A DNA stretch of 64,000 bases. It comes from Euborellia annulipes. Lineage: Eukaryota > Arthropoda > Insecta > Dermaptera > Anisolabididae. How positions within the stretch are numbered: the stretch's first letter is position 1; each line of letters starts with the position of its first letter. The notes under the pieces were generated by a model. The model was not told the origin of the DNA, did not search any database, and saw nothing but the letters and a program-made list of their open reading frames with translations. Both the position numbers and the translations under genes were made by a program. The stretch spans positions 62,001 to 126,000 of the forward strand of contig JAKCPI010004383.1 in NCBI GenBank assembly GCA_023213315.1, in the 5' to 3' direction. Positions 34,060 through 44,109 of the stretch are shown piece by piece.

Positions 34060-34734
34060 TTCCTCCTAAGAGTATATTAATTTTTAAATCGCGTTAATTG
34101 CATAATTATTTATATTTATTATAGCAGCTCTAAAACATTTAGATGTTGATTTATGTTTATTTTATCTTAGATAAACGTGTATAATTCTTTTACCCCTACC
34201 CTCTTCACTAATCTATATTTATTTTTCCCTCTTCTAACCTCCATGTGCCTTCACTCTTATCATTTGCCTATTAAATTAAATGAGTAGACTTCTCAAGAAA
34301 AATCATAACTTCCAAAGCTATAAAGTAAATATTAGTTTGTAATTTGCATAAACAAATATATATATACTGTATATGCGAATTAGTCAATAACACGACTATA
34401 ATCTTCTTGATACTTAAGGATGAATTTTAATTTATTCTCACCGGGTTGCATTAAATTATCTGTAAAATTTTTATTTTATTAATATTAAAAAAAATAAAAT
34501 TGCCAGCTGGAATATTAAAAGAAAACCTCTAAAAAAAGAGTTATTTTCTTAATTAAATCCCCAGTGGATAGCTTAATTATAAATTCCATTCAAACAAAAT
34601 ATTTTAATTAAAAATATATTAGAATACATTAACTTAGCAAAGAATTTACAGAATATTAAACTTAATAAAATGGACATGTCAAGATAGAAAAATCGTATCG
34701 TATAGGTGTTTTCCCAATTTGATGATGCTACCTA
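34060..34734. other. AT-rich spacer, no gene seen
   Basis: No coding or RNA signal is recognised. Confidence 0.4.
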
Positions 34735-34978
34735 TATTTTTCCTTGCTAAAGCAACTTCCGGCTTTCGCACCGAGTTTATATTGTTCTCATTTCGAATCT
34801 CGAGGGTACACTTGACCCAGAAACCTGCAATTTATGGCCGACTCGAGGATCTTCACCGAAATCTGCTCGGCTTTCAAAGTCCATTCAATTAGTTCTTGTC
34901 CCCAAGAACTAAAGACACGTAAACCGGAAGCTCGAATTAACACCATCAGCGAATACATCAACAACTTAACGTTTTCAT
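34735..34978. other. Unrecognised moderately GC-rich island
   Basis: About 240 bp of unique, mid-GC sequence in AT-rich surroundings, with codon-like texture on both strands. Plus: ATG at 34724 opens 56 codons (MLPIFFLAKATSGF...). Minus: a 56-codon frame contains SSWGQELIEWTLKAEQIS. I recognise neither; it may be an exon, a retro-pseudogene fragment or part of a mobile element. Confidence 0.3.
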
Positions 34979-35422
34979 ACTAAAATATCCTCAAATTGAG
35001 TGTAAAATTTTAATCTTCAACATTCTATTTTTGTTTTATAAAAAAAAAAAAAAAATATTATTGGAAAATGTTTCTTAAAATTATTCTTTACAAAACAATA
35101 TATTTTGTTTTTATTGGAAAACGAGCTACAAGAATCTCCAATGATTGGATGAAAAAGGAAAAAATTCCATCAGTTCTTTTCTCTCTTTCTCTCTCATATT
35201 TTTCTTTTATTATTCTTCAATTCATTCAGAAAATACTTTTAAAGAAAGTGGAAAATAATATTAAAAAAAATGAATTCATTTATTTGGGCTAAGGGTTTTT
35301 TTTTTTTAATTTCATTTATTTATTTATTTATTTATTTTGTTTAAGGGGAAGTAGGAGCGGCCGTCTGAAAGAACTAAAAAAAAAAAAAAAAATCATTGTG
35401 TGGTTTTATGAAACCATGATGC

Positions 35423-35828
35423 AAGTGAAACTTTTTTCGGATCGTAGGCGTTTAACTGAAAATTTTCAGGAAATTATTCAATTAAGGGTATTAAAATCGC
35501 GTTTTTAATCTAAACTTAATAATTGGAAAATGAAGATTGATAATGGGAAATCAATAGACCCTTGTTAAAAACTGAGAATAATATTAGCAATTGAAGATTT
35601 GAATCATTTTAAATTATTTAAAAAAATATATTTTATCAATTTAAAAATTGAATAATTAAATCTCACAATTATTTTTTTTATAATTCGTCATATATATTAA
35701 ATTTCAACTTTCTTGCTTGTGACGTCATGGCTTGGAGCGGCACGACCTTTGACGTCACGGTTTGTAACGCGACATGCTGATAGAAGAGAGAAAAAATTTG
35801 AGAGGATCAAATAAAAGTTTCACTTTAA
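35423..35828. mobile_element. Probable MITE with AAGTGAAACTTTT ends and twin CRE octamers
   Basis: AAGTGAAACTTTTTTCGGATC near 35426 is mirrored by GATCAAATAAAAGTTTCACTT ending about 35826. Inside are two perfect palindromes TGACGTCA at 35720-35727 and 35750-35757, spaced 30 bp apart. No coding sequence. TSD not clear. Confidence 0.4.
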
Positions 35829-36262
35829 AAAAAAAAAAAAACTAGACTCTTATAAGGAATTTTTCAATGCCGTTTTTTTTTAATGAATTAAATTCATAAA
35901 GGATTATTGTAACAGAAAGATGACTTATTAAAAAAATTATGAAAATTAATTTTTTGTTATCAAGCAAATACAGAAAAACAAACTGTTACAATAATTTAAA
36001 TTTTTTTTTAGAATGGAAAAGAACAAGTACAAATGCAGTGGTGTGACTTTTTGGCTAAATTTTTAATACCCCTAACGCAGAAAATTTTTTCTTTAATATT
36101 AATAACGGTTATCGTAATAAGTCTTAGTGTGAGTGTTTTTACTAAAAAAAAATTATCCTTTAATTTTAAATAATCCTATTTGTGGTAAATTTTACACAGA
36201 GATTGTCTCAATTATAAAGTTTCTTTTGTCAGTATTTTATTTAATTTAATTGGAAAGTAATA

Positions 36263-36917
36263 TCTATATATAATAATTGCGGTGTGTCCGTCTGTCCGTC
36301 TGTCCGTCTGTCTGTCCGTCTGTCACGCTCTGTTTGACCAACTTCCCGTTGGAATTTTGAAACGAAATTTTGCAGTCTTATAAAGGACGTTATGGAGAGT
36401 CCCGGAAAAATACTCGGGTTCCCAAATTCCTATAACTTTTTGAGTTATTAATTGCTAAAGTTACGATTTCTCCCATAGGAAATGTATAGAGAAATATTTA
36501 AGTATTCTTTGCAGTTGTGTATTCTTTGAATGTAAACAAATCCTCAAGCAGGCACTGGACTGGAATACTTAGTTGTTAGTATTAAGAGATTTTCTTTTCA
36601 TAATTAAGAAAAGGCGAGGGTCCGCCGCAGGCGGGCCCGAGCCAGCTGATGGGGGTCCAGGGGGGCGTAGCCCCCCTGTCTAGACGCCAGCCCGTTTCTC
36701 ATAATTAAGAAAGGCGAGGGTCCGCCGCAGGCGGGCCCGAGCCAGCTGGCGGGGGGTCAGGGGGGCGTAGCCCCCCTGTCTAGACGCCAGCCCGTTTCTC
36801 ATAATTAAGAAAGGCGAGGGTCCGCCGCAGGCGGGCCCGAGCCAGCTGGTGGGGGTCCAGGGGGGCGAAGCCCCCTGGCTAGACGCGGAGCCCGCCGAAG
36901 GCGGGCGGCGCGGCTAG
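36263..36917 (+). mobile_element. Non-autonomous Helitron with 3' tandem array
   Basis: The 5' end TCTATATATAATAATTGCGG lies directly after an A. The 3' end is CTAG directly before a T. A 7-bp GC hairpin (GCCCGCC gaa GGCGGGC, 36890-36906) sits 7 nt upstream of the CTAG. A/T insertion, 5' TC, a 3' hairpin and CTRR are the Helitron signature. It begins with a (GTCC/GTCT)n microsatellite and a GTTTGACCAACTTCCCG block. No Rep/helicase ORF. A truncated sister lies at 41016-41303. Confidence 0.75.
36599..36900 (+). repeat. Three tandem 100-101-bp GC-rich units
   Basis: CATAATTAAGAAA is followed by GGCGAGGGTCCGCCGCAGGC, GCCCGAGCCAGCTG and a GGGGGGCGTAGCCCCCC hairpin. Starts lie at 36599, 36700 and 36800. 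The third unit runs into the Helitron 3' hairpin. Each unit folds strongly on its own. Confidence 0.8.
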
Positions 36918-37413
36918 TAATTTTAATATATTTTATCGCTCTGAACGGGAATAATAATTTATTTAATTATTTCCCACAAACTATTCCATTCTTAATTATC
37001 CATTTAAAAAATTAATCTCACCGTCAACAATTAGAAATTAAATTATTAAAATAATACTTTGTAAAATTATTTTTAATTTTAAATTATTCAATTTTAATTA
37101 AAATGTAATTTTTTATAACCACTTGTTTAGTAAAATAAACATGCTTACTGATATGTTTGATAATTTAACGACTAAATAATTATATCACCAATAAATATGT
37201 TTATTCAGTATATGTAAAAAAAATAATAGTTTAACCCTATGATGAGCTAGAGGGTGGCAATCCCTTTGGGCATCATCAAAATGAAAATGGTTTCGAATTA
37301 GCAAATGGGTCTTGTCAGTCGATACATAATTTACCCTCAAGGCCGATGCGATAAATCCTCACGAACACCGCTTTACCGACATTTTACACCGTCATTACAG
37401 GAAATCGATGTTA

Positions 37414-37445
<32 letters not shown>

Positions 37446-37456
37446 GTAAAAAGAAT
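36918..37456. other. Spacer with a poly-A run
   Basis: AT-rich to 37225, then a mixed stretch (GGCAATCCCTTTGGGC ...) ending in a 27-nt A run at 37416. This may be an old retro-inserted sequence. No gene is identified. Confidence 0.35.
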
Positions 37457-37530
37457 GCAGACCTCAACCCAATTGGAGCTTACGTACGTCGCTGGACCAC
37501 AGTGGACAAGCAGCGTAAAATTAGCTTTCC
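37457..37530 (+). pseudogene. Possible Tc1/mariner transposase C-terminal fragment
   Basis: One frame reads ADLNPIGAYVRRWTTVDKQ. This recalls the SPDLNP-x-[DE]-x-x-x-W-x-x-V-[DE] block near the end of Tc1/mariner DDE transposases. The Gly for the catalytic acid and the shortness mean it is inactive if it is real. Confidence 0.3.
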
Positions 37531-37699
37531 ATTCAATTTCCCTATCAATTTTTATCTTTCTCTTACCTATATGTATATGTTAATATATATATAAAGAAAG
37601 AAAGTATTGGATTCATGTCAAAAATACAATGTTGAGATTTTGATGGATATACATAAAGCAGGAAGGAATTGAACTAGGAGGTTGAAGTTTTATATTTAA

Positions 37700-37800
37700 C
37701 AAGACATGTGAGTGTTTTTTATTGGTAAGGCCAAACATCCCCTGGCCCCCGGGAATCGAACCCAGGATCTCCGCCTTTCCGGGGCATAGGCGCTGCTAAG
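37700..37800 (-). mobile_element. tRNA-like insertion, third type
   Basis: On the minus strand a perfect B box GGTTCGATTCC sits in a CTGGG...CCCGG T-arm, preceded by AACTTAGCAGCGCC. The acceptor stem does not pair, so this is a tRNA-derived fragment and not a gene. Sequence differs from SINE families 1 and 2. Confidence 0.5.
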
Positions 37801-38032
37801 TTAGGCAGCGTGAAAATAAGCTTTTAATCAAAATCGACCAAAGAGTACTAGTACTTTACTGATGTAGTTTTTCAGTTTTTTCCGATTTTCTCAAAAGTCG
37901 CTACAATGATTTTGATTAAAATTCAAATGTCAATTATTTTTCAGATGCTCTTTGAAACGTATATTCTCATTTTGCAATTGAAATCTTCTGAAGACCACTT
38001 TACTCTTGTACTTCATAGGAAAGATAGGAGAA

Positions 38033-38299
38033 GCCCACGGGGCGTGGTGTAGAGGTTAGCGTGCTAACCTCATATACCAAACGTCGCGGGTTCGGACCCC
38101 AGGCAGTCCGATGATTTTATTTAAGCCATCTGGATACCAGATGGCTTAAATAAAAATGCCTGGACCCTAATATATATAAATTCATAAATAACGGTTATCG
38201 TAAATGTCTTATATGGCCTGAGCTGCCGAAAAGACAGTGTGAATGTGTGTGTGAGTGTGAGTGTGAATGAGAAAAAGTGTGAATGTTTTAAAAAAAAAA
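38033..38299 (+). mobile_element. Full-length tRNA-derived SINE, family 1, with 13-bp TSD
   Basis: This is the reference copy for the family. It is flanked by AAAGATAGGAGAA at 38020-38032 and 38300-38312. The tRNA-like head has an A box (GGTGTAGAGG) and B box (GGTTCGGACCC). Next come a perfect hairpin (ATTTAAGCCATCTGG / CCAGATGGCTTAAAT), a GCTGCCGAAAAGACAG block, a GTGTGAGTG microsatellite and an A tail. Head, TSD and tail indicate LINE-mediated insertion into the SLR copy. Confidence 0.85.
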
Positions 38300-38472
38300 A
38301 AAGATAGGAGAAATGGTTGCCATGGCAACAAAATATATAAGGACCGCAATTAGGTCAATACTGAACAACACACCATGCAGGAATCTCAAATTTAAAAAAT
38401 CTGTCACAAGAGTCGGAAAATGAATTTGAAAAAACTCTAATACTACCTCAGTAAAATGTATTAATATTTCAA

Positions 38473-38606
38473 ACAATTTTCAGGACAAAATTAGAGTATA
38501 CATTTTAAAGAGGATCTGACAAATAATTGATTTATGAATTTTAATCAAAATCGTTAGAGGCGATTTTGAGAAATTTGAAAAAAAAAAACTGAAAAAATGT
38601 TGCAAC
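38473..38606 (-). mobile_element. SLR repeat fragment
   Basis: Minus-strand central SLR blocks: AGTATACATTTTAAAGAG, TTTTAATCAAAATCGTTAG, GAAAAAAAAAAACTGAAAAA. Ends absent. It faces the plus copy just upstream. Confidence 0.55.
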
Positions 38607-39355
38607 CAATATGTGATAAAAATGACTTCGAAGTGGTTCATATTATCAAACCTCAAACCTGTATCTCTTAAAAATTTATTTCATTTGATTTGACTACAAA
38701 TCATTTGAAATAAATAGGGATGGCCTTAGATGCCGAAAAAGAACTTAAAAAAAAAACTGCATTTCTTAAAATAGATTGTTAAATTAATTTTTTTTTTGCC
38801 TTAATTGTACCTCAAACCCCTAAATTGTACCACCTATGCTATTATTTTTCAACTTCTGGAGGTAATCCCTGACATCGGCTAAGCTTTTGTATCATCGTTA
38901 GCGTAAATATTCGTCCCTAGCATATGCCTCTTAAGAGGACATTGGGACCCCTCAAGTCTTATATACTTCGTTTATACCCATGTTGAAGAATATAAAATTT
39001 TAACATTATTTTTCTCTATCTATATTTCTATTTTTTTTTTTTTTTTTAATTTTTGATTTTGAATTTCGGGGAGGGGGGGGGGTGTAGTATGTCATCATCA
39101 TCAAATGATTAGTCTTCGAATCCCGACCATCGCGTGAGCCATTCAAATGGCATACTAACATTAAATTCACGTCGGTGTAGGCTCTATTGTCTTCCACCTT
39201 TCAAAAGCCACAATGACAAGTCTCAAGTGTTGGTGTGCCATTTGGTTGACAGATTTTGAGAGACAAATCATTTAAGGATTATATTACAAAAAATAATTTA
39301 CAAAATTCTTTAAAGAGTCTTGTCGAAAAGTTGCTTGGAATAAATTTATTCCAAT
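38607..39355. other. Spacer with SINE tail and unclassified mid-GC piece
   Basis: GGCCTTAGATGCCGAAAAAG plus A tail at 38721-38757 is a SINE family 2 tail. 38840-38960 and 39100-39240 are less AT-rich; the latter contains a B-box-like CTTCGAATCCCGACC. No gene is recognised. Confidence 0.35.
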
Positions 39356-39358
39356 TTT

Positions 39359-40036
39359 TTACTTTCTCTTACCTATGTATATATGTAATATATATATATA
39401 GAGAGAAAGTATTGGATTCATGTCAAAAATTCGATGTCGAGATTTTGATGGATCTTCACGTTTTGAGGTCCCCTGAATCAAAAAGTGGTTTTCGCGACAT
39501 GGTCTGTCTGTGTGTCTGTGTGTGTGTCTGTGTGTCTGTGAACAAAATATCTCAAGAACGAAAAGAGCTAGGAAGTTGAAATTTTATATTTAAGTTAGGC
39601 ACCCCCATGGGACGTGACACGAAGCTTTTGAACAAAATCGACCAAAAAGTACTAGTACTTTACTGATTCACTTTTCAGTTTTTTTCGATTTTCTCAAAAT
39701 TTGCTCCAACGATTTTGGTTTTTAATTCAAAAATCAATTATTTTTTAGATTCTCTATAAAATGTATATTCTCATTTTGTGATTGAAATCTTCTGAAGACC
39801 ACTTTACTCTTGTACTCCATAGAAAAGATAGGAGAAATGGTTGCCATGGTATCAAAATATAAATATTTTCCCATACTTATAAATTTTACATCTTGAATTC
39901 AATTGTACCCTACTGTCGGAAACTAAATACATGTCGACACAAAAAATCTGGTGTGACAAGCACAGAAGACAACTTTCGATTACCGAATGTAAGAGAAAGT
40001 TGTGTGCTGTGGCATCACACCAGATTTTTTTTTTTT
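39359..40036 (+). mobile_element. SLR repeat, full-length reference copy
   Basis: 5' end TTACTTTCTCTTACC with its hairpin, then GAGGTCCCCTGAATC, CGCGACATGG, a CTGTGTGTCTGTG microsatellite, GTACTAGTACTTTACTGATT, ACGATTTTGGTT, AAAATGTATATTCTC, and GGTTGCCATGG. The 3' hairpin TCTGGTGTGAC ... CACACCAGA carries CAACTTTCG / GAAAGTTGTG arms. TGTAAGAGAAAGT inside this hairpin is the reverse complement (12 of 13) of the 5' end. No open frame of note and no TIR at the extreme ends; class unknown. Confidence 0.7.
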
Positions 40037-40700
40037 TAATCGCAATATTAACCCTTTCTTTTACAACAGAGCTTTATTATCCAAAGGTTACTGGTTTATT
40101 TTGTAGAGGAAAAACCATGATATTTATGGAGGAGGAGTTTCTCCGTTGAAAACTATCCTAGATGTCCGCATATTCCGAAAGACACATTAAAAAAAATTTT
40201 TAACACCTAATTTCACACAATCCTTTTTTTCTCACTCTCAATCGTCTATAGAAAGAATAGAAAATAAATAGAGTATCTCTATTACTGTAATCGGTGTAAC
40301 GCCAAGTGTCATTCTTAAAAACTTACCAACATGGGAGAAACAAAGAACTTTTTTTCGCTATAAAAATAAATTAATAATGTCACCATTTGGAAACAAGAGA
40401 GTTTTTTTTTTTCAATTCTCTTTTAATTTGGTCACATTCAGAGACCAATTAGCCGAGCGGAGTAAAGTAATTGATTTCTAATTTAAGACGGTTCTGGTTC
40501 AATTCTAGTTTATGGTAAACATTTCTAATCCATCAGTGATGACTCCTGATTCAGAAATGAGATATCTTCTTGCTAATAGTAATAAAAATCACTAGTCAGA
40601 CCGATGTAAGATAGAAAAATAGATATTTGGAATATAGATAGTTAAATAATAACGCTTGTATTTCTAGTGTATATTCAGGCCAAATTTATTTCCACTATAG
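40037..40700. other. AT-rich spacer, no gene seen
   Basis: No coding, RNA or intact mobile signal is recognised. Confidence 0.35.
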
Positions 40701-40704
40701 AGCC

Positions 40705-40739
40705 GACGTTTCGGTAGTCTAAACGCCTCCCTTCTTCAG
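40705..40739 (-). ncRNA. Small hammerhead ribozyme motif
   Basis: On the minus strand: CTGAAGA, then GG...CC stem II with a long loop, GAAACGTC. Stem I pairs AGTC with GGCT (one wobble). Core intact; a SINE is inserted 40 bp downstream. Confidence 0.55.
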
Positions 40740-40777
40740 GACTATTGTGGTGTTAATCATTTCATAAATTACATAAT

Positions 40778-41013
40778 TTTTTTTTAACACACTTTTTTTC
40801 CCATTCACACTCACACTCACACACATGCACTTAGGCCTTATAGGACTTTGACGATAACCGTTGTTAATGAAAACATCCATAGCGGGTCCAGACATTCTTA
40901 TTTAAGTCATTTAGTATCCAAATGGCTTAAATAAAATCATGGGACTGCCTAGAATCCGAACCCGCGATCCTTGGTATACAAGACAGGCGGGCGCTACCAA
41001 CTACACCAAGCCC
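40778..41013 (-). mobile_element. tRNA-derived SINE, family 1
   Basis: T run, CCATTCACACTCAC tract, CCATAGCGGGTCCAG, inverted ATTTAAGTCATTTAG / AAATGGCTTAAAT, then B box near 40945-40960 and head ending TACACCAAGCCC. It truncates the Helitron at 41016. Confidence 0.7.
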
Positions 41014-41015
41014 AA

Positions 41016-41303
41016 ATTTTTATTACTATTCCAATTCAGTGTCTGCTTAAGGATTTGTTTACATCCATAGAATATATAAATGCAAAGAATACATAGATCT
41101 TTCTCTATACATTTCCTATGGGAGAAATCGTAATTTTAGGAATTAATAACTCAAAAAGTTATAGGAATTTCGGGACCTGAGTATTTTTCCGGGACCCTCC
41201 TTAACGTCCTCTATAAGACTGCAAAATTTCGTTTCAAAATTCCAACGGGGAGTTGGTCAAACAGAGCGTGACAGACGGACACTCCGCTATTATTATATAT
41301 AGA
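41016..41303 (-). mobile_element. Helitron copy, 5' part only
   Basis: On the minus strand it starts TCTATATATAATAATAGCGG after an A and follows the 36263 copy through GTTTGACCAACTCCCCG, AACGAAATTTTGCAG and TAACTCAAAAAG-type blocks to GGAATAGTAATAAAAATTT. There the SINE at 40778 begins. The 3' half with the tandem array is missing. Confidence 0.7.
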
Positions 41304-42560
41304 TTAGCTATATATTTTTTAGATAAAGAAATTTTGCGAGATGAATTTTGTGTTTGATTTCGAATATCCTTCTCCCTAAACCCGAACCTAAACTTCCCGG
41401 TTTCGTAGCGGACTGACTACCTTCTTAGGTCGCGGACCGAATATGTTTTACAACGATGGTATGTTCTCCACATTAGTTTATTTGACAATAAAATATTTCC
41501 TTTAAAAAAGAAAATGGATAGATGGATATATTAAAAAAATTGAACTATTCCATCCCCTTGATTTATTGAAAAATTCAAATGACTTACATATAAAGAGAAG
41601 AAAAATAAAAAACGGAATATTAAAAGTTAAATTTGCAAAGTTTCATTTCTCAATCCCAATACGATTGGATCATCTTTTTACTTTTTTTTTTTTTTTTTTA
41701 ATAAATCTAATATATTTTCACTAGTTTTCTCTTATCTCTCTATAAATTTTATTTAAAAATGTGGCTTACTCTGTCTGTGAAGCCATTAGTTTAACATTTT
41801 TGGCGTCTTCTGATGTATTTGACACATGTCAAGTTAAACATGAAATATGTACTATACTATACTACTATTTATATTGCTATTAAATAAACTTTTTTGAATT
41901 TTTATAAATGCTAATTTTTCACTTACAAATGTTCAGTCACAATTGTAAAAAAAAAAAAATATTTAATTCCACTTCCAGTTTTTATAAGCATAAATTCACC
42001 TCCCAATCACTTCATTTGCCCCTAGTTCTATTGAAATAGAATTCTAAAATGGCGATTTTTAGGAATATTCGATAAGTACTATTATTATCTATAAATTTTC
42101 CACAATATTAGTTTTTCCCAATGATAAAAAAAGACTTATCTTTTCGATATCAAGTTCCTCTCTTCAACTTTTTTATCCCTTAAAATATTTTGCACTGGCT
42201 CTCCATTTTTTTCGAATAAAAAAAAAAAATCGCATTTTCAGATGATGCATATCTATTTTGACGTTAAATTTTTTCCCCTACTCAAAAACACATCTACCTT
42301 ACTACTTGGTTTTTAAACCTCATTTTTTTATTCGACAACACAAAAATCCTTTTTCATCCTTGAGGCTTGAGATCGTATTTTCTCCTCACCGCCGGTGTGT
42401 GTGCCCATTCACCCTTTTTTTTTTTTATTTCCGAGAAATCAATTATAACTGCTCCATTTTGGGAGAGACCCAGAGAGAGAGAAGAGTTTGAGAGGGAAGA
42501 GAGAGAGAGAGAGAGATGGGGTTGAATCGATAAAGTTACTGCAAAGGGAAATTGGCCTGA
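41304..42560. other. Spacer with microsatellites
   Basis: 41348-41415 shares a left end (TGTGTTTGATT.CGAATATC) with the hairpin element at 22946. A GA-rich run lies at 42473-42516. No gene is recognised. Confidence 0.35.
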
Positions 42561-42639
42561 GTTGAGGTCTTAATCATGACCACTTAGAAGAGTCTCCCCC
42601 AACCTCTTTTCACCACCTCCTTTCATGTACAACAACTCA

Positions 42640-42684
42640 CCTCTTCAATAAGGTTCAAGTGTTTCCCTCTCGGATTTCACTTTT
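42640..42684 (-). other. Possible small exon on the minus strand
   Basis: GAAGAG|GTGAGTTG is a consensus donor at about 42640. An acceptor-like AATCAATTAG lies about 45 bp upstream on that strand. The enclosed GAGAGGGAAACACTTGAACC stretch might be an untranslated or coding micro-exon. Support is splice-site strength only. Confidence 0.2.
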
Positions 42685-42757
42685 CTAATTGATTTAAAAA
42701 TAAAAATAAAAACATCTCGAAAAAAAGAAAAAAAAAAAAAATTATTTATTAATATTG

Positions 42758-42852
42758 AAGGTTATGGAGAAAATACACCAGAGGTTGCTTTCCTCATTAA
42801 AATAATTTATTTGGCAAATAATTCAGGTCGCGTGTATTTTCTCCATAACCTT
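42758..42852. repeat. 95-bp element with 21-bp perfect terminal inverted repeats
   Basis: AAGGTTATGGAGAAAATACA at 42758 is matched exactly by its reverse complement ending at 42852. The interior (CCAGAGGTTGC ... AATTCAGGTCGC) is not repeated. Could be a tiny MITE or a stable RNA hairpin. Confidence 0.6.
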
Positions 42853-43118
42853 TACGATTTGTCCCAGCATACCGGTACTTAACTCCTACTATTTATTAAT
42901 TTGTTTGTATTAAAAAGTTTTTATACCTAAAGGAAAAGGAAAGGAATTTTTTTAATATGATAAAGAAAAAAAGACATAAGAAAGGAAAATATTCTCTTAA
43001 GACTCCTTTAATATATATGAACATTTATACAGTATTTTTCTTAAAAATATATAAAAACGTGTTATTTTTCTAAACTTTTAATAAACAAAAATAATTCAAT
43101 ATTTTGTTCTTAAGATTA

Positions 43119-43389
43119 GGGGTCGTCCACATATTACGTAACACGATAGGGGATGGGGAGGGGTCTGGACAAAACGTTACTAATTTTGACATAACAATTG
43201 AATTAAAATTTTTTGAAAAAAAAAGGTCGAATGATATGAATTTTGTATGAGAAATTTTATTCGGGGGGGGGGGGGGATAGTTCTATGTTGTGACATAATA
43301 TTTGTAGAGGGTTTGTTTGTATGTGACTAACTGTGACATTGGAGTGGGGACTAGAAAATCATCAAAAAACGTAATATATGGACGACCCC
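43119..43389. mobile_element. Harbinger-like MITE, 271 bp, TTA duplication
   Basis: Ends GGGGTCGTCCACATATTACG and CGTAATATATGGACGACCCC, flanked by TTA on both sides (43116-18, 43390-92). A 3-bp TTA target is typical of PIF/Harbinger. Interior has G runs; noncoding. Confidence 0.7.
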
Positions 43390-43469
43390 TTAGATATAAT
43401 TAAATCTTATTTCAAGATCTAAGCAGTCTGTCCTAATTGATGAAATTTATTTATATCATTTTGGCTCTA

Positions 43470-43871
43470 GTCGGCGCCACAAGAGTCTGATGTGCTCAGG
43501 AGTGATGCCTTGAGTTTAGGCAACCAAAATGCTTAGCTGTCGCAAGTATTGTCTTAAAAGTTTTTCCACTTAAGTTACATTAAAAAAAAAGATAATTTAT
43601 TTATTTTAAAAATATTGATTTGCTTGACTAAACTCAAGACTTTATTCTCGAGCACTTGTGGCGCCGAAAGTACAGTCGGCGCCACAAGTGCCTGATCTAC
43701 TCGAGAGTTGAGCTTAGTCAACCAAACCAATATTTTTAAAATTAATAAATCATCTTTTTTAAATCCAACTGAATAGGAAAAGCTACTTTTAAGATAACAC
43801 TGCCGAAAACTAAGCATTCAAAATGCTTAGTTTTCGGCAGTGTTATCTCAAAAGTAGCTTTTCCTATTGTT
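43470..43871. mobile_element. Nested palindromes of Tc1/mariner-type MITEs
   Basis: GTCGGCGCCACAAGAGTCTG opens the first unit, closed by GAGCACTTGTGGCGCCGAAA at about 43670. A second unit starts at once (TACAGTCGGCGCC). Its interior is inverted relative to the first, and it ends in a near-perfect palindrome (AAAAGCTACTTTT.AGATAAC ... ) centred at 43823. Two or three units have inserted or inverted here. Confidence 0.55.
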
Positions 43872-44000
43872 TGCACCAACAATATGTCAGGAGTTGCCAA
43901 GGGAACCAGAAATTATTCTATAAGTCTGCTATCCGACGAATATTCGCACCAACAGTATATCAGGAGTTATCAAAGGCTCGAGGCAAACATTGTATATGCC

Positions 44001-44033
44001 CTGATGAATGCCGGAAAAATCGGCCGAAACGTC
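44001..44033 (+). ncRNA. Small hammerhead ribozyme motif
   Basis: CTGATGA, GCCG/CGGC stem II with loop GAAAAAT, then CGAAACGTC. It is followed by GATGTTTGTATTAAATAAAG, the same tail as the site at 11334. The adjacent stem I is weak (AAACAT/ATGTTT with an internal loop). Confidence 0.6.
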
Positions 44034-44109
44034 GATGTTTGTATTAAATAAAGCGGAAATTGAGAAATATTATTTCTTTATTTGCTTTCGGCTGCTTTAT
44101 TCTCCTCAT

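Larger units (their letters stand above)
37553..38343 (+). mobile_element. SLR repeat copy carrying two tRNA-like insertions
   Basis: The 5' TCTTTCTCTTACC hairpin and AAGTATTGGATTCATG begin the copy. It is interrupted at about 37700-37800 by a tRNA-like piece and at 38033-38299 by a full SINE, then resumes to GGTTGCCATGGCAACAAAATA. The 3' hairpin is missing. Confidence 0.65.

Noticed and set aside
37700..37800. Genuine tRNA gene with perfect B box
   Set aside because: No acceptor-stem pairing and an abnormal D/anticodon region; inserted in an SLR copy, so it is a tRNA-derived fragment.
39256..39579. 107-residue open frame ending in a Cys/Val run
   Set aside because: Crosses the SLR 5' end and its CTGTGTGT microsatellite; not conserved in other SLR copies.
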